Assembly (NCBI GenBank): GCA_017562135.1
Contig: QEYB01000713.1
Span: forward strand, 1-64,000
From: Dipylidium caninum
Taxonomy: Eukaryota > Platyhelminthes > Cestoda > Cyclophyllidea > Dipylidiidae
Length of the DNA: 64,000 bases
Reading direction: 5' to 3'
Positions 22,531 to 37,500 of the stretch are shown here, in pieces. The number at the start of each line of letters is the position of its first letter. Positions within the stretch are counted from its first letter, which is position 1. Made by a program: the position numbers and the translations under genes. Below the pieces are notes generated by a model. The model made no database searches, was not told the DNA's origin, and worked only from the letters and a program-made list of their open reading frames with translations.

Positions 22531-25500
22531 CTCGTTTTGAGCCGAAAGTGCATGGTCTTGGGCTTTTTAAAATGACTCAAATCATCCATCTGCTGCCAAT
22601 TTGAATATAAAATGTAAGAAAATGAATTGAGCGAGGCCGAGCAAGCTGGTGCGTCGGGGGAGGAGGGGGGCCGGAGGTGTGGTGTAAGCAGATGCGGCGC
22701 TTCCAGAACCCGAGTTTCGATGGGCGTCACACAATTAATTGTAGGCTAAATGTGCCAAACTGTTATCCTCCACTTGTCCTAGGGGCTCGTTTGGGATCAA
22801 ACTGAAGACACAACTGAGAAATGGAAGAAGCTGCAGTGATCCGTTTCTTTAAAACATCTCAAATGAAGATTCGATGCGACAAGAACAAAGTACAATGGCC
22901 TCCAGGAATGCTGGGTTGAGTCGCATTGAGACGGGTGTGGCGGGCGGTTCGACCAGCTGCCAGCTGTTTGTCCGTAATGCAGAGTCCACTGAGCCTACTC
23001 CCCCGTACGATTGGCTTTCCTCAACTACTTCCTATCTGAGGTGATCAAACCCGAAAAAGATGTCCAAACACTTTATGGAGATGTGAAGACAGGAGACGCC
23101 CCAGGAAGGGGAGGAGGAGGACGACCCACCTCACACCGTTGGTTCAACGTGGAGAACAGGCGAGGACATGTAGCCCCTTATGATATTGTCAAAGTACGAC
23201 TTACGTTGAATGCAGAGAAGTAGGACGGGTTCCGACAATTCCTTTTGCCTGGAAAGAAAGAGGCAACCAAGGGCAAGGAGGCTCGGTCTCTTTCCCATCG
23301 GAGGACTTAAGGAAGCTACTTACTTTGAATCACGACTTGAGTCTCGCTGTTGCTGTCCAACATGGCTGCGGACGGGGCTTTAACGGAGACTGTGAAGAAC
23401 TGCTTCTCTGGCGTCGTCTCGCCTCCCAGGGTGACTCGCACTCTCACCTGTTTCACAACCTCTTCTAAAGAGATCCCAACAATCATAGTAAGGAGCGGCG
23501 GTATGGGAGCAATTGTACTAATTCTCGACCCTTCAGGGAAACTACCTGCTTCGAAAGCGACCAGTTTGGGCGAGATGAGGTCGACTTCCGTGCCTTTTAA
23601 CTCTGCGGTGCCGTCCAGACCGACGTAGATCTCCACACGGTGTCCGAGGGCGCCACGACGAACCAGAGTTAGTGTGAGAACTCCTGAGGTGTCACATATG
23701 CGGTAGCGCCGCCTGGCAAATCCCACTTGAGCCCAATACACACTGAGACTGTGAGAATACAGACACAACGTCGGTATTTAGGCGGGAGGACTTTAGCACG
23801 CATCAATCGCTACGGATCTTGGGCAACGAGCCTATTTTTGGCAGCGTCTTTTGATGACTGTAAGCGCCAATCCAGCACAGGCATCACGACAGTCCATTCA
23901 CACGCACACAACCACACTGAGGCAGACGAGAGCTTCTCTGTGTGCTTCTCAAACGTGATTGACATGCGCAGCAGTAGAGGCGGTCACGCTGAAGTTACAC
24001 TTACGTGATATTCTGTGGCTGTGTAGATGAACCGTGTGTGTAAAGACTCAGTGCCACATCGACGCCCGTCTCCAGCCTCGACTGATGATGTCCAACTGGC
24101 GTGATTTTGGCACGCAGTGGGAGTGAGAAGACCACTAATGCCAAGCGCAACCGATTTACATCCTCCTGGGTGAACCGATTCATCGCCTCTCCACTCCTCA
24201 CATCCACGACCACCCGGCGTTTCTGCATCTCGCCATTCACCAAGTAGGTGGTCCCTGCGTCGGGGGCGAGGAGGTGTTTGGGCGTGAGGAAGAAGCCCAT
24301 CTCTCCCGCCCTGACCCTTGTCAGCTCCTCCGGACTGGGTGCACGAGCAAATACTCTACCGGAGCCGAGGACATGTGTGTACAACTCGTCAATGGTGACC
24401 TCCAGTGTGATCGGCTCTGACTCGATGTGGTCGGGTGACTCCGCGATCAAGTATTGCGTCAGTGGACTCGCCTCCTTAAGTGAAACAATCGACTCAATAA
24501 AACGCTCGATTTGGTTAGCGTCGAAGTCAACCTCCATGTGATTCAGATTAACTGGAAGAAGGCGAGGAGGTGGCCCGTCCACGGTGTGGTGGTAGACAAT
24601 GTCATCGTGGATGACGTCCAAGAAGGAGAAGACTCTCACAGTGGCGTTGCACTCGTGTTTCCTGTGGAAGGAGCCCGAGTCGGCATAGAGGTAGACCCGG
24701 GCTGGATCCACACCGCTGTCGAGGAGGTGAAGGTGGCTCAGCGTGAGTGGTGCATCGGCGCCAGGAATGACCGAGATGGGCTGACCGACAGAGACTGTTG
24801 GAAAAGGAAAGTTGTCCACCTCACCGATCAGCTTCACTGAGAGGGTTAAGGGAAGGGGTTTTTGCGAAGGAATCGACAACAGGAGATTGATAGCTCCCTC
24901 GCGAGGCGATTTGCTAAAGCAAGCATCAGCCTAAAAGACACGAGGTTTGCCAAGAAGCCGGGACAGAGGTAAATTCTACGACTAAGAGGCGATCTCACCC
25001 ACACTTAGGATTATTTGACCATATGTCAGGTCCTTGTAGGTGAACTCCGCCAGGGAATGATTTGCGCTCGTGTTGGCTTTCACCAGCAGGATGCATCCGC
25101 GACGACTCATCTCCGATTCGAGGTGCTGAAAGTGTGCGCTGGCCAACATCTCCTCGATATTCTCACTGGTGCCACCCATGCCAATTGGCTCTATGCGGAT
25201 GTGCTCACCGGCGGCGAGGGTTCTGCTCTCACCGACGCCAACCTCCACCTTTTCCGCCACGGTGACTTTGAAGTTGTCGAGGAAAATGCCCGAATTCTCC
25301 GTCGATTGCGTTTTGGTGCCAGAGAGTGCGGCTAAGAAGGAGTAAGGGAAGGCGCTTTCTCATCCGCAAAGTTACCACTGTTTTCAGCGAAGCGTTTAAT
25401 TTAGATGGTGGAGTTTCAACTGCATGATGCATTTCTTACGGAAGAAAGAAGCAGTTACGCTAACCGAAGGAGATTTTTCGGACGACACTCTTGCCTTGTC

Positions 25501-28500
25501 GGAACGATTTCAGATGACTACTAAAACCAGGAGCGACGTCTCCCCTACTAACATTCCATAGACAAACGATAAGTGAACATAGTTTTATTCAGTTATTTTC
25601 GTCCGCGGGAAATACAAAATTCCCACCTCTGCACCAGCTACGGGGAAGGGTAGGAAGGATTTACCCCAAGACTCAGAGGAGGCGGCGTCGGAGAGGAGGG
25701 GATCTGAGTCAGAGCGACTCTTTTGAAGTAGGTCGCGAAGTGAGGCCTGCGCTTGGACGACGGGATTAGTGCGACCCTTGGTGGCCCGAATCCTAATAGG
25801 CAAGTCGACGGGGCCGGCCTCGAACTGTCCGTCGGTGACGGAGAGAGTTAACGCGTCGTAGACGTACGTGGGTGTGTACTCGCCCGTATACGTGTAGCTG
25901 AGGAAAGAGGATGTGTATTGGATTCAGTAACAGCCACAAATGAAATACCACGGTAGACTAGCCCTCAGCCACAGCCGGGAATGTGAAGGTTAAATCTTTT
26001 TCTACGAGGAGGCACTCGTCCTATAACCGTTTAGACGAAGAGGACGACGCTAGGAGCCCTCTGGCAATACGGTACTGTGACAAGTTGGTTGCGTAGCCTG
26101 TTCTCCCGAGTCTCTTTTATGATGTGTCCATTCATACTCGGTTTAGTGGCTCTCTCTTGTCAACAACTCGCCGTCAGACTGCCACTTAAGCACTTATTAC
26201 CTCACAAACGAACTCGATTTCGCGCTCTATTTTGACTTCAAGTCAGGAGGGGAAGAAGGATGAAGAGGAGGAGGAGGCAAGCGGACCTGTTCAACTTTAG
26301 GGGGAATCCTCTCCCTCGCCAACGTCTTCCCAAAATCTTTCCCCCTTGCAGACCGCGTCTCCACTTACTAAATTCGTCCGGTGTCCAATTGCCTCTTGGT
26401 AAATGAGTCGCCTTCCCTCAGCACTTTTGAATCGCGTCTTTCTCCACCCACCTCTGCCTCATACTTCTCCATTGCGGCTTCAATCAGGTCCTCTGTGGCC
26501 GGCACTCCGGCGACATCTTGACGCTGCAGGCGTTCGAGTTGGCCCGTTTTCGGTGCTCGCACCACGGTGATGGCCAAGTCTTCCGCCGGCGTGTCCACAT
26601 CTGACACTATTAGCGCCGAGGTCAACTGCCGCCAGGCCAGACCCTCCAGCACAAGTCCGCCCTCCTCGGCAAGTCTTATCGTCGGCGCGTAGCGGTTTGC
26701 CTGGCGCAGCAGCACGTGTGCCGTCTTCTTAACTACGTGCACCCCGTCGGAGACGGAGACAGTGAAGCTGTCGCGAGCAGGCAGTTGCACACTCCCATTC
26801 TGTATGTACACGATGTTCATCATGCCCAGGTAACTCTCAGCAATTGGCGCAGAAGCCTCCGTAATGGTGTACTGCTCCCCGTGTTGCCAGAATACGCTTA
26901 AGTGGCCGTAGTGTGGCAGTTGGGGGAAGGAGATCTGAAGGATGTCACGCGGAACATCGCGGTCGCTGACGGTGAATAAGTAAGGAGTGAGGACGCTACG
27001 ACCATTCAGTGGGACTGCAAAGTACTCCACCAGCCGCACCGAGGGCACCTCATCATTCACCGGGTGAATGGAAACATGGATGAGTGTCGATTCACGTGAG
27101 GGAAACTTCTCGTCGTAGGCGCGAAGTGAGAAGACGTCGGAGACGGACTCGAGGCCATCCTGGTGCCGCGAGTTGACGTAGAACACCCGACCAGCCGTGA
27201 GATCCTCGGCTGTGAATGCAAAGTTGGTCGAGCCGATTGATGTGATATTTGTAGGCCGCAATTCCAAATGGCCCCATTTGGGATGGGTAACGAGTTTCAC
27301 TTGGATTCTGGAGTCTACTGTGTCGGGATCACGAATTGTGATGGCCTGATGGCTGAGCATCACCGTACTCCCCTCTTTTACCTACAACGAAGCGTCCAGT
27401 TACCCTAGAGATACTCCCCGTGGAAAGAGTAGAGAGAGAGTGGAGAGAGGAAGTGCATCAGGATACCTGCAGTGGTGCCAGTGCTGTAATGGTGGGCGGT
27501 TGGCTGTTGACAGGCAGGAGAGTAAAGTTCAGGGAAAATATTTTCCCCGTCTGGAAATCCCACACTCTCACTAAGTCCACCTTCACTTCAGTACCAATCT
27601 CCGTGGGACCGTGACTGTATGAGATTCTACTGTTGGCGACGTCATTGGTGGAGAATTGGGATGTTTTGCGTTTTTTGTCTAGTAGCAGTTTCCCCTTCGT
27701 CGGAGGCACCACGACGAAGAATCGGGGACCTCCCATAGGCGGTGGCTTGAGTGGAGGAAACACGGAGGGGTGGAGGGTCACCGTGGCGTTCTCCTCCACG
27801 AGGATGCTGTTATTCACCAGGAGGTTCCACACCGGCTCAAGCAGCACTCGGGGTCGGATCGTGACAAGGAGGCTGAGGCTCTCGGAGTCCTGATGACCAT
27901 CTGTGGCGGTTAGATTAAAATTGTCCTCCTTCACATTGGAACCGTCTTGAATATAGCTAAAAACGAACCGATTTTAGGTGTGTTGGTAAAGTACACCTCA
28001 TCGGTGGCACCCGTACTCACCTAATTCTGCCCATGGTCACAAGACTGGCGGAGATTTCATCGCCCTCCACCACCTTCCGGCGGCTGCTCTCCGAGGGGGC
28101 GGCAGTAGAGCCAATCTCCTCATCGGTGGATTTCAAAATTGCCTTATGCATCGTCTCGTAGAGGCTTCCGTGCTTCGGCGCTTTGGAAAGTCTTAGCGCG
28201 AGACGATCGAAGTAGGTGTCCTCATCCGAGAGACTCAAAACATCACCATCTATTGCCACCTCACCGTCTCTATGCACTTCAAGTGACTTCAGTTGCTGCA
28301 AGAGGCAAAGAGCTTATCGAATTTCTGCTTTTCCTCCCCCCCCCCTGGGTCAAACACAGAGATCACACGGCACAATTAACTCACTTTCAGTACGGGTTTT
28401 TGGTTATCCTCGGCCAGAACCTTGATGCGAAAGCTCTCCTCCACAAAAGACGTTATCCCTGGTGCCGAAACCGTGTAACGGAACTCCAGAATTTGATCCT

Positions 28501-31500
28501 GCAAATGGAAGACAACTACTCATTCCGAATATCCTCCTTAAGGGGGCCGATTCGCCTGTGACGGGCACGAAGAGACTTTGCACTACTGGACAGCTCCTGC
28601 GAGGTTATGAAGTCCCAGAGGCCACAACACAGGTAGCCTTTCGCCACCGTGGCAGCCTGACCACGGGGAGAGAAGTGGAGATAGATTGGAAGGCTATCCA
28701 CCGACAGACCCCTTCAGCAGTCCATGGCCGTCTTATCTTTCCTCTGAAAGCTAGAACCTGCTCCCTCGACACTTCTACTGGCACAAAAAACCTATGAAAG
28801 AGCAGAAGCCTGGCCCCATGCAGCGTACTCCAAGATCACAATTCCAAAACTGGGAAATTCTGGCACAAATAATCCGCAGCCATTAGGGAACAATGCATCG
28901 CTTCAACGGCGTTTGGCCATGCCGTCTCTCCATCGAGTGTCTAGTCTTCCGCACTTACGACGGACTGTGAGTTGCCTCTACTTCTAGTTTGTCTTGACCT
29001 CGCTCCTACAGCTACAGACTGTCTCTGGACTCCTTTGGAAAGTCGCCTGCTCAAATGACTCGAGACGCGACACAATAAGCCGTCAGACCAACCTACACCT
29101 AAGACTTTGCACTCTGATCTCAGACGTGGGGAAGCTTCAAGGCCCCAGGAAGAAGACACCGGAGATGGAGTGGTTGGGGAAGAGGCGAATTCACTGTCTT
29201 CGTTCCAGTCTCCCGCCCGCGTGCCATAGTCGCGACGTTGCCTTTGAAGAGCAGAATGCCAATCGGGGTGGTTCCAATTGCCAATTTTACGTTTTCATTT
29301 GAAGAGTTATTCTCAAGTAAAAGTCGGTCAACGCGATTCTGCCTCCTTTGACGTCATTGGAGGCCAGAGGACAACTTAGTTTGTTCTTTGCCCTCTTTCA
29401 GTTGAAAAGTGAATTAAAAATGGTGTAATCTTGTTTCGTGTGACAGAGGGATGGAGGTGATACGGAATGTCATCGGAGCAAATCACATTGAGTGTTGTAC
29501 CACTCACACTTGGCCCAAGATCCTTGGCAGGAGGCACGTAAACAACGTCGCCCGCGTTGATTTGCGCCTGGGAGAAGTGGCTCAGGCCGGGGGGCTCCAG
29601 TTCGCGGAGGAGGTTGGTAAAGCCCGGTCTGAGCGCCATGTCACCCTCCAACTGCGCGACACTCATTGCTGCCAGCGAAACCAGACGACCAGCATCGACA
29701 TCCTTGTATTTAACTGGTGTTTTCGGTACGTCCGTCTCTGAGGCGGGAGATGATGCCGGCGCTGCAGAGGAGGCGAGGAATCGGGGTTGGGCGGTAACGG
29801 TGTAGACAAGGTTGGTGGCGTTGGGCATCAATGGGACGAGGTTGTGTGAAGACGAGAGCATCCATTGTCGCGTCGGTCGAGCCACGTAGCGCAGATGGTT
29901 GGGTTCGAGTACAACAAAATTGACACTCTCCGCAACTTCCAGAGGTGGCTGGTTGGCATCGGAGCGGCGTAGTATTTGGTACTTTGGTCCGGGCTGAAAG
30001 GTGATGCGAAACCCCTTTTGGTTGACCTGGTGAGTCCACCGAAGGCGCCAGTATCCCCCCATTACACTAGTTGCTGCTGACGGCTACGTACCAGCGTGCC
30101 CCTTATGAACGCTCGCCATTTCACCCAGTAGATTGTGGCACCGATGCGCCCTTTTGCCTTACTTCGGCTCCTCCTACCCGGTGCCCTCCCCTCAATCAAC
30201 CAAATTCGCGCCCCACCGCATCGCAACGCACCGCCCCACCTCTCCTCCCCTGACCTCGAGGCAAGCCAACAGCGATTCAGAAGGAGCTTATCATTCATAG
30301 GCGCTGGTTATTATAAACACAGAGCTGCTGTCATTGTCAGCGCAGCACTCAGCTGTTGCTCAGATATAAAGGAAAGGCCAATCCACCAGCCATGCGGAAA
30401 CCATTGCCAAATTCCTCGCCCCGTCAAGTCTACGGAGAAGGAGAGTGACGACGGCGGAGTAGGGTAATCACTGTCGTACCCCGGGGTCGGGGACTTCTGA
30501 TAGAGTAGAAGCGTTGGAGGAGACGGATAGTAGAAAATCGCCAATTGTTCAACAAACTGGTGCAGCGTATGCAAATTAAGTAAGAAGGTTCGCGTCCATT
30601 TGACACCACACCTGACGGATTAAGACGCCTGTTCTCGAAATTACTTCGGTCGCGTACTGGTGTCAACCCGGTGTCTACGACAGAAAGAGCCGTGGTACCT
30701 CGGCTTGCATCAACTCGGCGCTACGCCCCTTTGATACGGCAAAGTAACGTCAAACTTGTCTTCCACACTATCCTGACGAAATGGCAATGTAGCGCGTTCA
30801 CTGCAGACTAAAAACACTTCGGGGGAGGCGGATGCACCCACCCACGCGAAGTGGGTCGCCCAATTCTCTCGCGACGTAAGGAGCGGCTTCCCTCGTTGTT
30901 CTAGTCCCCTTTCACCCGACTTACCAGTATATTAACGTTGACAGTCACAGTTGGAAAGCTGTTCTGTCCAGTCTGCTGCAATTCGAGCGTGTCTACTCTA
31001 GAATCACGTCTGAGATTAAGGTAGCAGATTTCTCCGGCCTCGAGGTCAGCCAAACTGACGACGCTCATCGGTGACCGCATCTTCTTGCCACTTCCACCGT
31101 CGGAATCGCCACCCTCGTCCTCCTTTCCGCCACTCAGACTGGTGAGCGGTTGGCGTCGACGCTGATGGGTGGTGTTGTCGACAGAGAGGCGGGGGAGTGC
31201 AGACCGGCGAATCAGGCGTCCTTGTAAGGGTTGCGTCCTCATGGCAAATTTGAGATTGACGAAGTCGGAGCGAGCTGCTTCGAGAGCAGCCGAGGTGACG
31301 AGTTCCTCTGACTTGAAGCAGTGCACGACGCCGTGGTGCACACTGATTGTGATGTCGGTTTTTAGAGCACTTTCACGGGCCTAGAGTGGAGTAAGGGAGG
31401 TATAATTTGACAAAGGCCTAAACAACCACTAATCCCGTGCGTTACCGCCACAACATGTGAGTGACTGGAGTTTCCTCACCGCATATACAAATAGCGAGGC

Positions 31501-34500
31501 ATTTTTAACGGGGAAGGCTATTCAAAAATGTGGGCTTTCACAACATCCAGAGCTACCTCATCAGCCTAAAGGCCAAGGCAACGAGGAGGATGCTCTGCTG
31601 CTTGCCTCGTTTGAGCTATCCGAGCATTAAATTAGTGGACAAGGCGTCTACATCGTCCGCCATTGGCAAAGCACAAGACCGGCACAGACTCAGATGCCGT
31701 TTCACCAGATCATACGCAAACCGACACTTGTCAAAATTGGCCTAAATTCTAGAATAGTTCACCGTTTAATCGCATTGTAATAGTGTCACTGCAACTTGTC
31801 TTTCGCACTTTGGGGTACTTGCGTTCACCGCTCCGGTCACCGGGTCTCATCTCTCGCCGAACGTTATATTGTGAACTCAAGGGAACAAACTGTCAGATTC
31901 TACCACAGTCTTGCGCATTTTACGCGCCTATCGTAAGATCTTGGCGTATCGAAGGCAACTTTTTTGCTTCATATCAGTCGACCACTTGATGTGACAGCGA
32001 GAACAACGGAAGTGTCTCAGTGGAGGAGGAGGATATATTTCTGTCTCCACCCAGCTGGCGCTATGGGGACGTCGTCAACAGCCGAGCTGCCTCAATGTGT
32101 TCTGACGAAATTCCTCAATGATTCCTTTCAGCGATTGTGAGGACTCGAGTTATTCATGCCACAAGCTGGTGCCATACGACTTAATTCAGTAGCATAGATT
32201 TGACCAGATGCGACGATGCCTGACTTCTAATAGTACGGGTATATTTCACAGAACGCGAGACACAGGTTCTTGTTGAATTTTCTGATCAACCAACCGAAGT
32301 AGCTTGTCGAAGACTCTACTCTCGACGGGCTTGAGATCTCCAACTCTCGTCACTTGCCAAAACCATAGTCTGCGCCGGTCTCAATCGCGAAAGAGTAACT
32401 CTTTCGTCCGATATCTCATGGACTTCCAAGGTGAAGGGCTTGTTGTCATACGGTAAATCACTTCAGTGGCACCTCTAACTTACATTTTCATAGAGTCTCA
32501 CAATTCGGACGGGCAATTCCAACTCCGACTCGGAGATTGCGGCATTTCGACGCATCCGTCTCTTCATGACTTTTGTCCATCGCTGGTAGCCCATACGATG
32601 AATGTCTAGCGTGGGACGTAGACGAAAGCGGTCCACCGTGGGCTGTAAACTGCCGGGGTGGATGTAGAGCAACTGCTGGCTCGCGATATCGTTGAGAGTC
32701 CAGGAGGTGGAGGTGGTGTCCGGAGGAGGTGTCCCTCTTTCCAACCAGGGAATTACCCCGCAACTGCAGGTGACCCCCGCCAGTGCCGCTAATGTTGACT
32801 AGCTTGAAGTACTCCTCCTCCTCCTCCTTATTCGTCAGCGCTTGAAAACGCACCATCGACTCGTCTATGTATCCAACAACCTAGACCAAGGCAGGGAAAT
32901 TATTTGAACCAGGCATAGTCTTTGAAAGTGTATAATTCCTTGACGTTAAAATCCTCCGCATTTTGAAATACCTTGTCAATTTTAAATCAATTGAAGGTTT
33001 TCGATGAGATCCGCAATAGCACATGGCCACTTAGCTCTGACTGACTGGTGTGCATGGAAATCCACGTTTTTATGCCTCTGTCATTGCTCAAACAGCTGCA
33101 TTTCTTGTCGTTCAATTTTCTAGTAACTCAGACAACTCGAGAGATGAGAGGTTGCATTTGCAGACTCATCACATCTTCACTGTTTAGTCTAACCCAAGAA
33201 TACGTTTAACGCATTGCGGGATGGAAATATGCATGAACCCCACCACTAAACGTGGGTTATAAGTCGTGGATCATGTATGCAAGCTCTGCGGCGCGCAGCG
33301 GCTTCTCTAGGGGAGCCAATAGCTACGGAAGAGCTTGTTGTGCCACAATGCAACACCGGTAAGTTGTATGGCTTTCTTCCCGAAACCTTTACTCAGGTAC
33401 ATTCCATCAACGATACGGATAAATCACCCATTTTTCGCCTTTTCCAGCTTTAAATTGGTATTTCGGTGAACGATGTTTCTATTTACTTTCAGTATTTTAA
33501 TAACTACTCATAATTAGTTAGTAGAAGCAGTTACAATTGCTGGAGCAAACCGCACCTGTAAGTTGTACTTCTGGACAATGCTGAGGGCGCCGGTGTAGGA
33601 GAACAGGGGTAAGGAAAAGACTTGGAAGACGAAGGGCTTCTGTCCTATTGAAGGTCCCAACAGACGACCCGGGAACACCGGTTGGAGTCGAGTGACCAGA
33701 CGTAAGTTAACCGGTTCGCTGACTTGCATGAACGGGTCAATCGCCACCAGGGTAAGAATGAATACCTGAATCGGAAAGACAGAAAACGTCCACATTTTCT
33801 TGTCTCTTGTGGGACTGTATTCAAAGTGCGGTAAGTGCATCCGGCAGTATGATGGCCGTTTATTAGATGAACCGGTTACTTGTGAGCTTCTTTTGCCGCA
33901 GATTTTTTCTTCTTAATACTTAAGTGCACCAAAATTCTGTTTGTCAAAATTAACCATTTAGATGCGACGTAGCCGAAAGTCCCGCTCATTCTACACCCCT
34001 TCTCCATAATGAATCTGTTTTTATAGCATTTTTGGCTGTGTATTTGGTACATTCGACCGTCCGTCCCACTTAATGTAGCAAAATAAAGCGAAATATGCGT
34101 GGCGATTGCCTCGGAAGTAAACGTGAGATCCCACAAATAGTCCAACAAACGAACGCTAAAAAGGTGGCGTGAAGGCCGTGGGAATGCGTCACACCTACTG
34201 CGAGAAGAGAAACGCCAGACGTGCTGCTGGCATGGAAAGAAATGATCCGCACGACGCCACTTAAACAGCTTATGTGGATTTAAGGCGAGTTATCGAATGG
34301 GCAGCAACCGAAAATAAAGATTTTTTTACCGGGGTCACAGAAATGGAGCACTTAACAAGAAGGTGACAGTTTTACCTCTTCGGCATCGAGAACACTTAAA
34401 ATCAAACAGATTTACTTATAGCGTCTTGGGTGTTACACTAGTTTTGCCGGTCTCACAACAACCTCCTCATGCATCGTTATTTATGTTGAAAAGAGGGGGA

Positions 34501-37500
34501 AGAGCCTCATTGCAGCCACAAAGGAGCTCTCTCGAGACGACAAAACCAGCTGTTACTCTTCTGTCATGTGGCATTTCGAGTTGTCATGGCCTGGGATTTG
34601 GGAATGCATTGTCACCCCACCGTCCGTCGGTGCGAGGACTTCTTGTCTCGCTCAACTCTAAGCCTGCCTCTGTGGTCAAAGAAGACGTCAGGGCAAGTCT
34701 TCTGACAAATCAACTTGCAGCCTGAGCCGAGGACCATTTCGCTTGCGCGCACGACAGCGGCGGAGGCTTTTCTTAATTACGACGTGTTTGGACCACCTAA
34801 CACCTCCCGTGCCACGACAGTCAAGGCAATTATTTGGCTTGGGGAATGACCTTTTGACCCTTTCGGTGACTCATCGTTGCTACTTTTAGTGCTTCTTGAA
34901 GGAGGGTGACAGGATGCGACACAAGTTAATGAGCATCGGCGGTACAATGCGCCCGAGGGCCACATCTCTCAAAACGCATGCTTTTCAAGACCACACACTT
35001 ATTCCGCGAATAATCTTTGTGAGGTAGTGAAGTATACCTCTCACTTCTGGTAAATTGGCATAGAATCTAGAGGACAATGTCAAAAGAGTCGTCCACGCGG
35101 CAGTGACGTATGACAGTCTTCGCCGCTCTCCGTCCTCAAAAAGGCCGCTCCATCGCCAACCCTTCGGTGAGCTGGGGCCTCTTTCCTCCTCTCCTCTCCC
35201 AACAATGGCACAGAGACATGCTACTCAGCAGCAAGTGTAGCTCTTCCAAAGGTGTGTCCCTGTCCGTCAGAACTGGATCCGGCGGATCATCGTTGGTGCG
35301 CCCTACGAAACCCTTCAACCTAATCTAGCAATAAACAGACTCAGTTAAGTTGGCAATCACTCCCGTAGACCTCGCAATCAACACGGACAGGGGGGAGTGG
35401 AAGATCAAAGGGCAGCACCGACGGTGCACTCAGGTGGAAGGGGAGGAGGAGGCGGGGGAGGGGAGGGGAGGAAAGGAGAAGAAGGTGGAAAGACAAGGCA
35501 TGATAAATGCAACTAGCCCGCCTTCGTCAACCTCTTTTTCACCACCTCGTCCTTAGGCCCTACCGCCTCTCATCTCTCAACCGTCCACCCAAAAAAGTGA
35601 AGTCCTGGTGATTAATTTACGCGAATAGGATCATGGGGGAAAGGCAAATCAGTTTGGCCAAAGTTTCGATTATCAACTTCCGACATCTTACCTCTAACAG
35701 GTTAACTAAACACATAACGACCGAATCCCATCTCGGGTGGTTAAGACCCGATTTTGTGGCCTTAGGAATTAGCTAAATTAAGGACAATGTGAATCCCCCA
35801 GCACCCATCCCACCTGAAGGGTTAATATGTGGAAATTGGCTGAAATCAGTTGAACGAACCGTTCCACGCTTTGAGACGGGTCATTAGCCTTTCGTCTGGC
35901 GGTGGAATGCCGCATTTCTCCCGTCTCCCATGTTTTACCCTCCCTCGACTGACTAGTCCGCCCCGGGAAAAGCTATGAACTACCTTAACTGTTATTTCAA
36001 TTTGACGGTATGACAGTTTACGGTGACAAGGCCGATTCCACGGTTTAACGACGGCCATGTCACGGGAGGAGTGTTGTCGTCACACCATCCAGGTTGTCAC
36101 CCAAGCCTCTACGATGTCATCTGCCATTCCACCCTCGGTTATTCATCTCATTTGTTTGTGTGTGTGCATGCGTGCGTGCGTGCGTGTCAGATCGCATTTC
36201 TCTTTTGCCAAGCCTATTGACTAACGGGAGTGAAAGGCTAACCTTTTCAACCACCTCAGCGTAGTTGAGGAGTTGGAGGGCGATGAGGCCTTTACGCAGC
36301 TCGGCGATACGGAAGCTTAACACGGGCCGCGTAGGATCTCGTAGGTTAACCAACTGTGCGTAGAGAGGGCCTTGGACCTTGGTGACATTCACCTCCAACA
36401 GGTCCTCCAAATCCGGATTCACCACGTGGATGCAGTCCTTCGGCAGGACGGAGAAGCTACCACCAATGTGGGTCAGATTAACCTGCGAGAGTAGAGTATC
36501 CGGAATTAGATGGCCTGGTTGTGCTCTGAAGCCTAAAACGTCCACCCCGGTGGAGATGGAATTACATCCCGCCGACAGTTCCATCACCGAGTCCCGTTAA
36601 AGGCGACAATCCCTAGACTTTGTCTCACTACATATCCAGACGTGAACACATATTCTCTGACCGGTGGAGCGAAAGGTTACAAGATGAGGTTGCCGATGCT
36701 CTGGTGACTAGCCAAAATCACCATTTTGTTTGGGGGCGGAGGGGATAAGCCCAATCGAGGTGGCGAAATGGCAAGTCTACGTAGAGCTTAGTACCTGTCA
36801 CGTCCCAAGCCCACAAAACATGGCCATACGTTGGGCTATTTACTCAGAGGGAAGCTATTTTGTTCAAAATCACCTCGACTGGCAGTTCATAAGGGAGATA
36901 AACTGTGCTTTGGCTGTCAACCGCAATATTTGGATATCAAGCCAGGGTGTTGCTCTTGACTGACGCATATCATCCGTATTTCCGAAGAAACGTACAAATG
37001 CTTTAAAGGATTCTCATAAGTCTAGCAACGCCGTGGCTGACAAGGCCTAAAGCAGAGTATTTGGTGTGTTGGTGACCACCAAACCCGGTATGTGAAAGGG
37101 AGTGGAGGCATCTGCGTTAATGTTCCTCCTCCAATGAGGCAGGACATAACGACTGTGTAAGGGGTCCTCGAAACCCCGCATAATGTGCATAATACCATTC
37201 GAGTGGGAGAACATCTTCCACTACAATTGGAAGGTTAACATGTGATGCGGAGTGGGAGAATTGTCGATGCTTTAGCATTTCCTCTTAGGTTTTCGAGTTA
37301 GTCTGGTTTCGAGCGAAAATTCCTAAGTCCTGGCTTTACTTGGCTGCGGATTAACGAGCACAAACGTACTCAGAATCCACCATAAATAACCGCGTTACGA
37401 AGAGTCTAACAGATTTACATCGGTTGTATTCCCAAAAAAAGAGTCAAACCAAACTGACAAAAGTCCGTAGGTTGTGATTTTATAATTTCTCTTTTTTATA

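Noticed and set aside
36483..36587. Upstream extension of FREM1-like exon 5
   Set aside because: The frame is open, but using it breaks phase with exon 4, whereas the acceptor at 36483 restores phase and family similarity.
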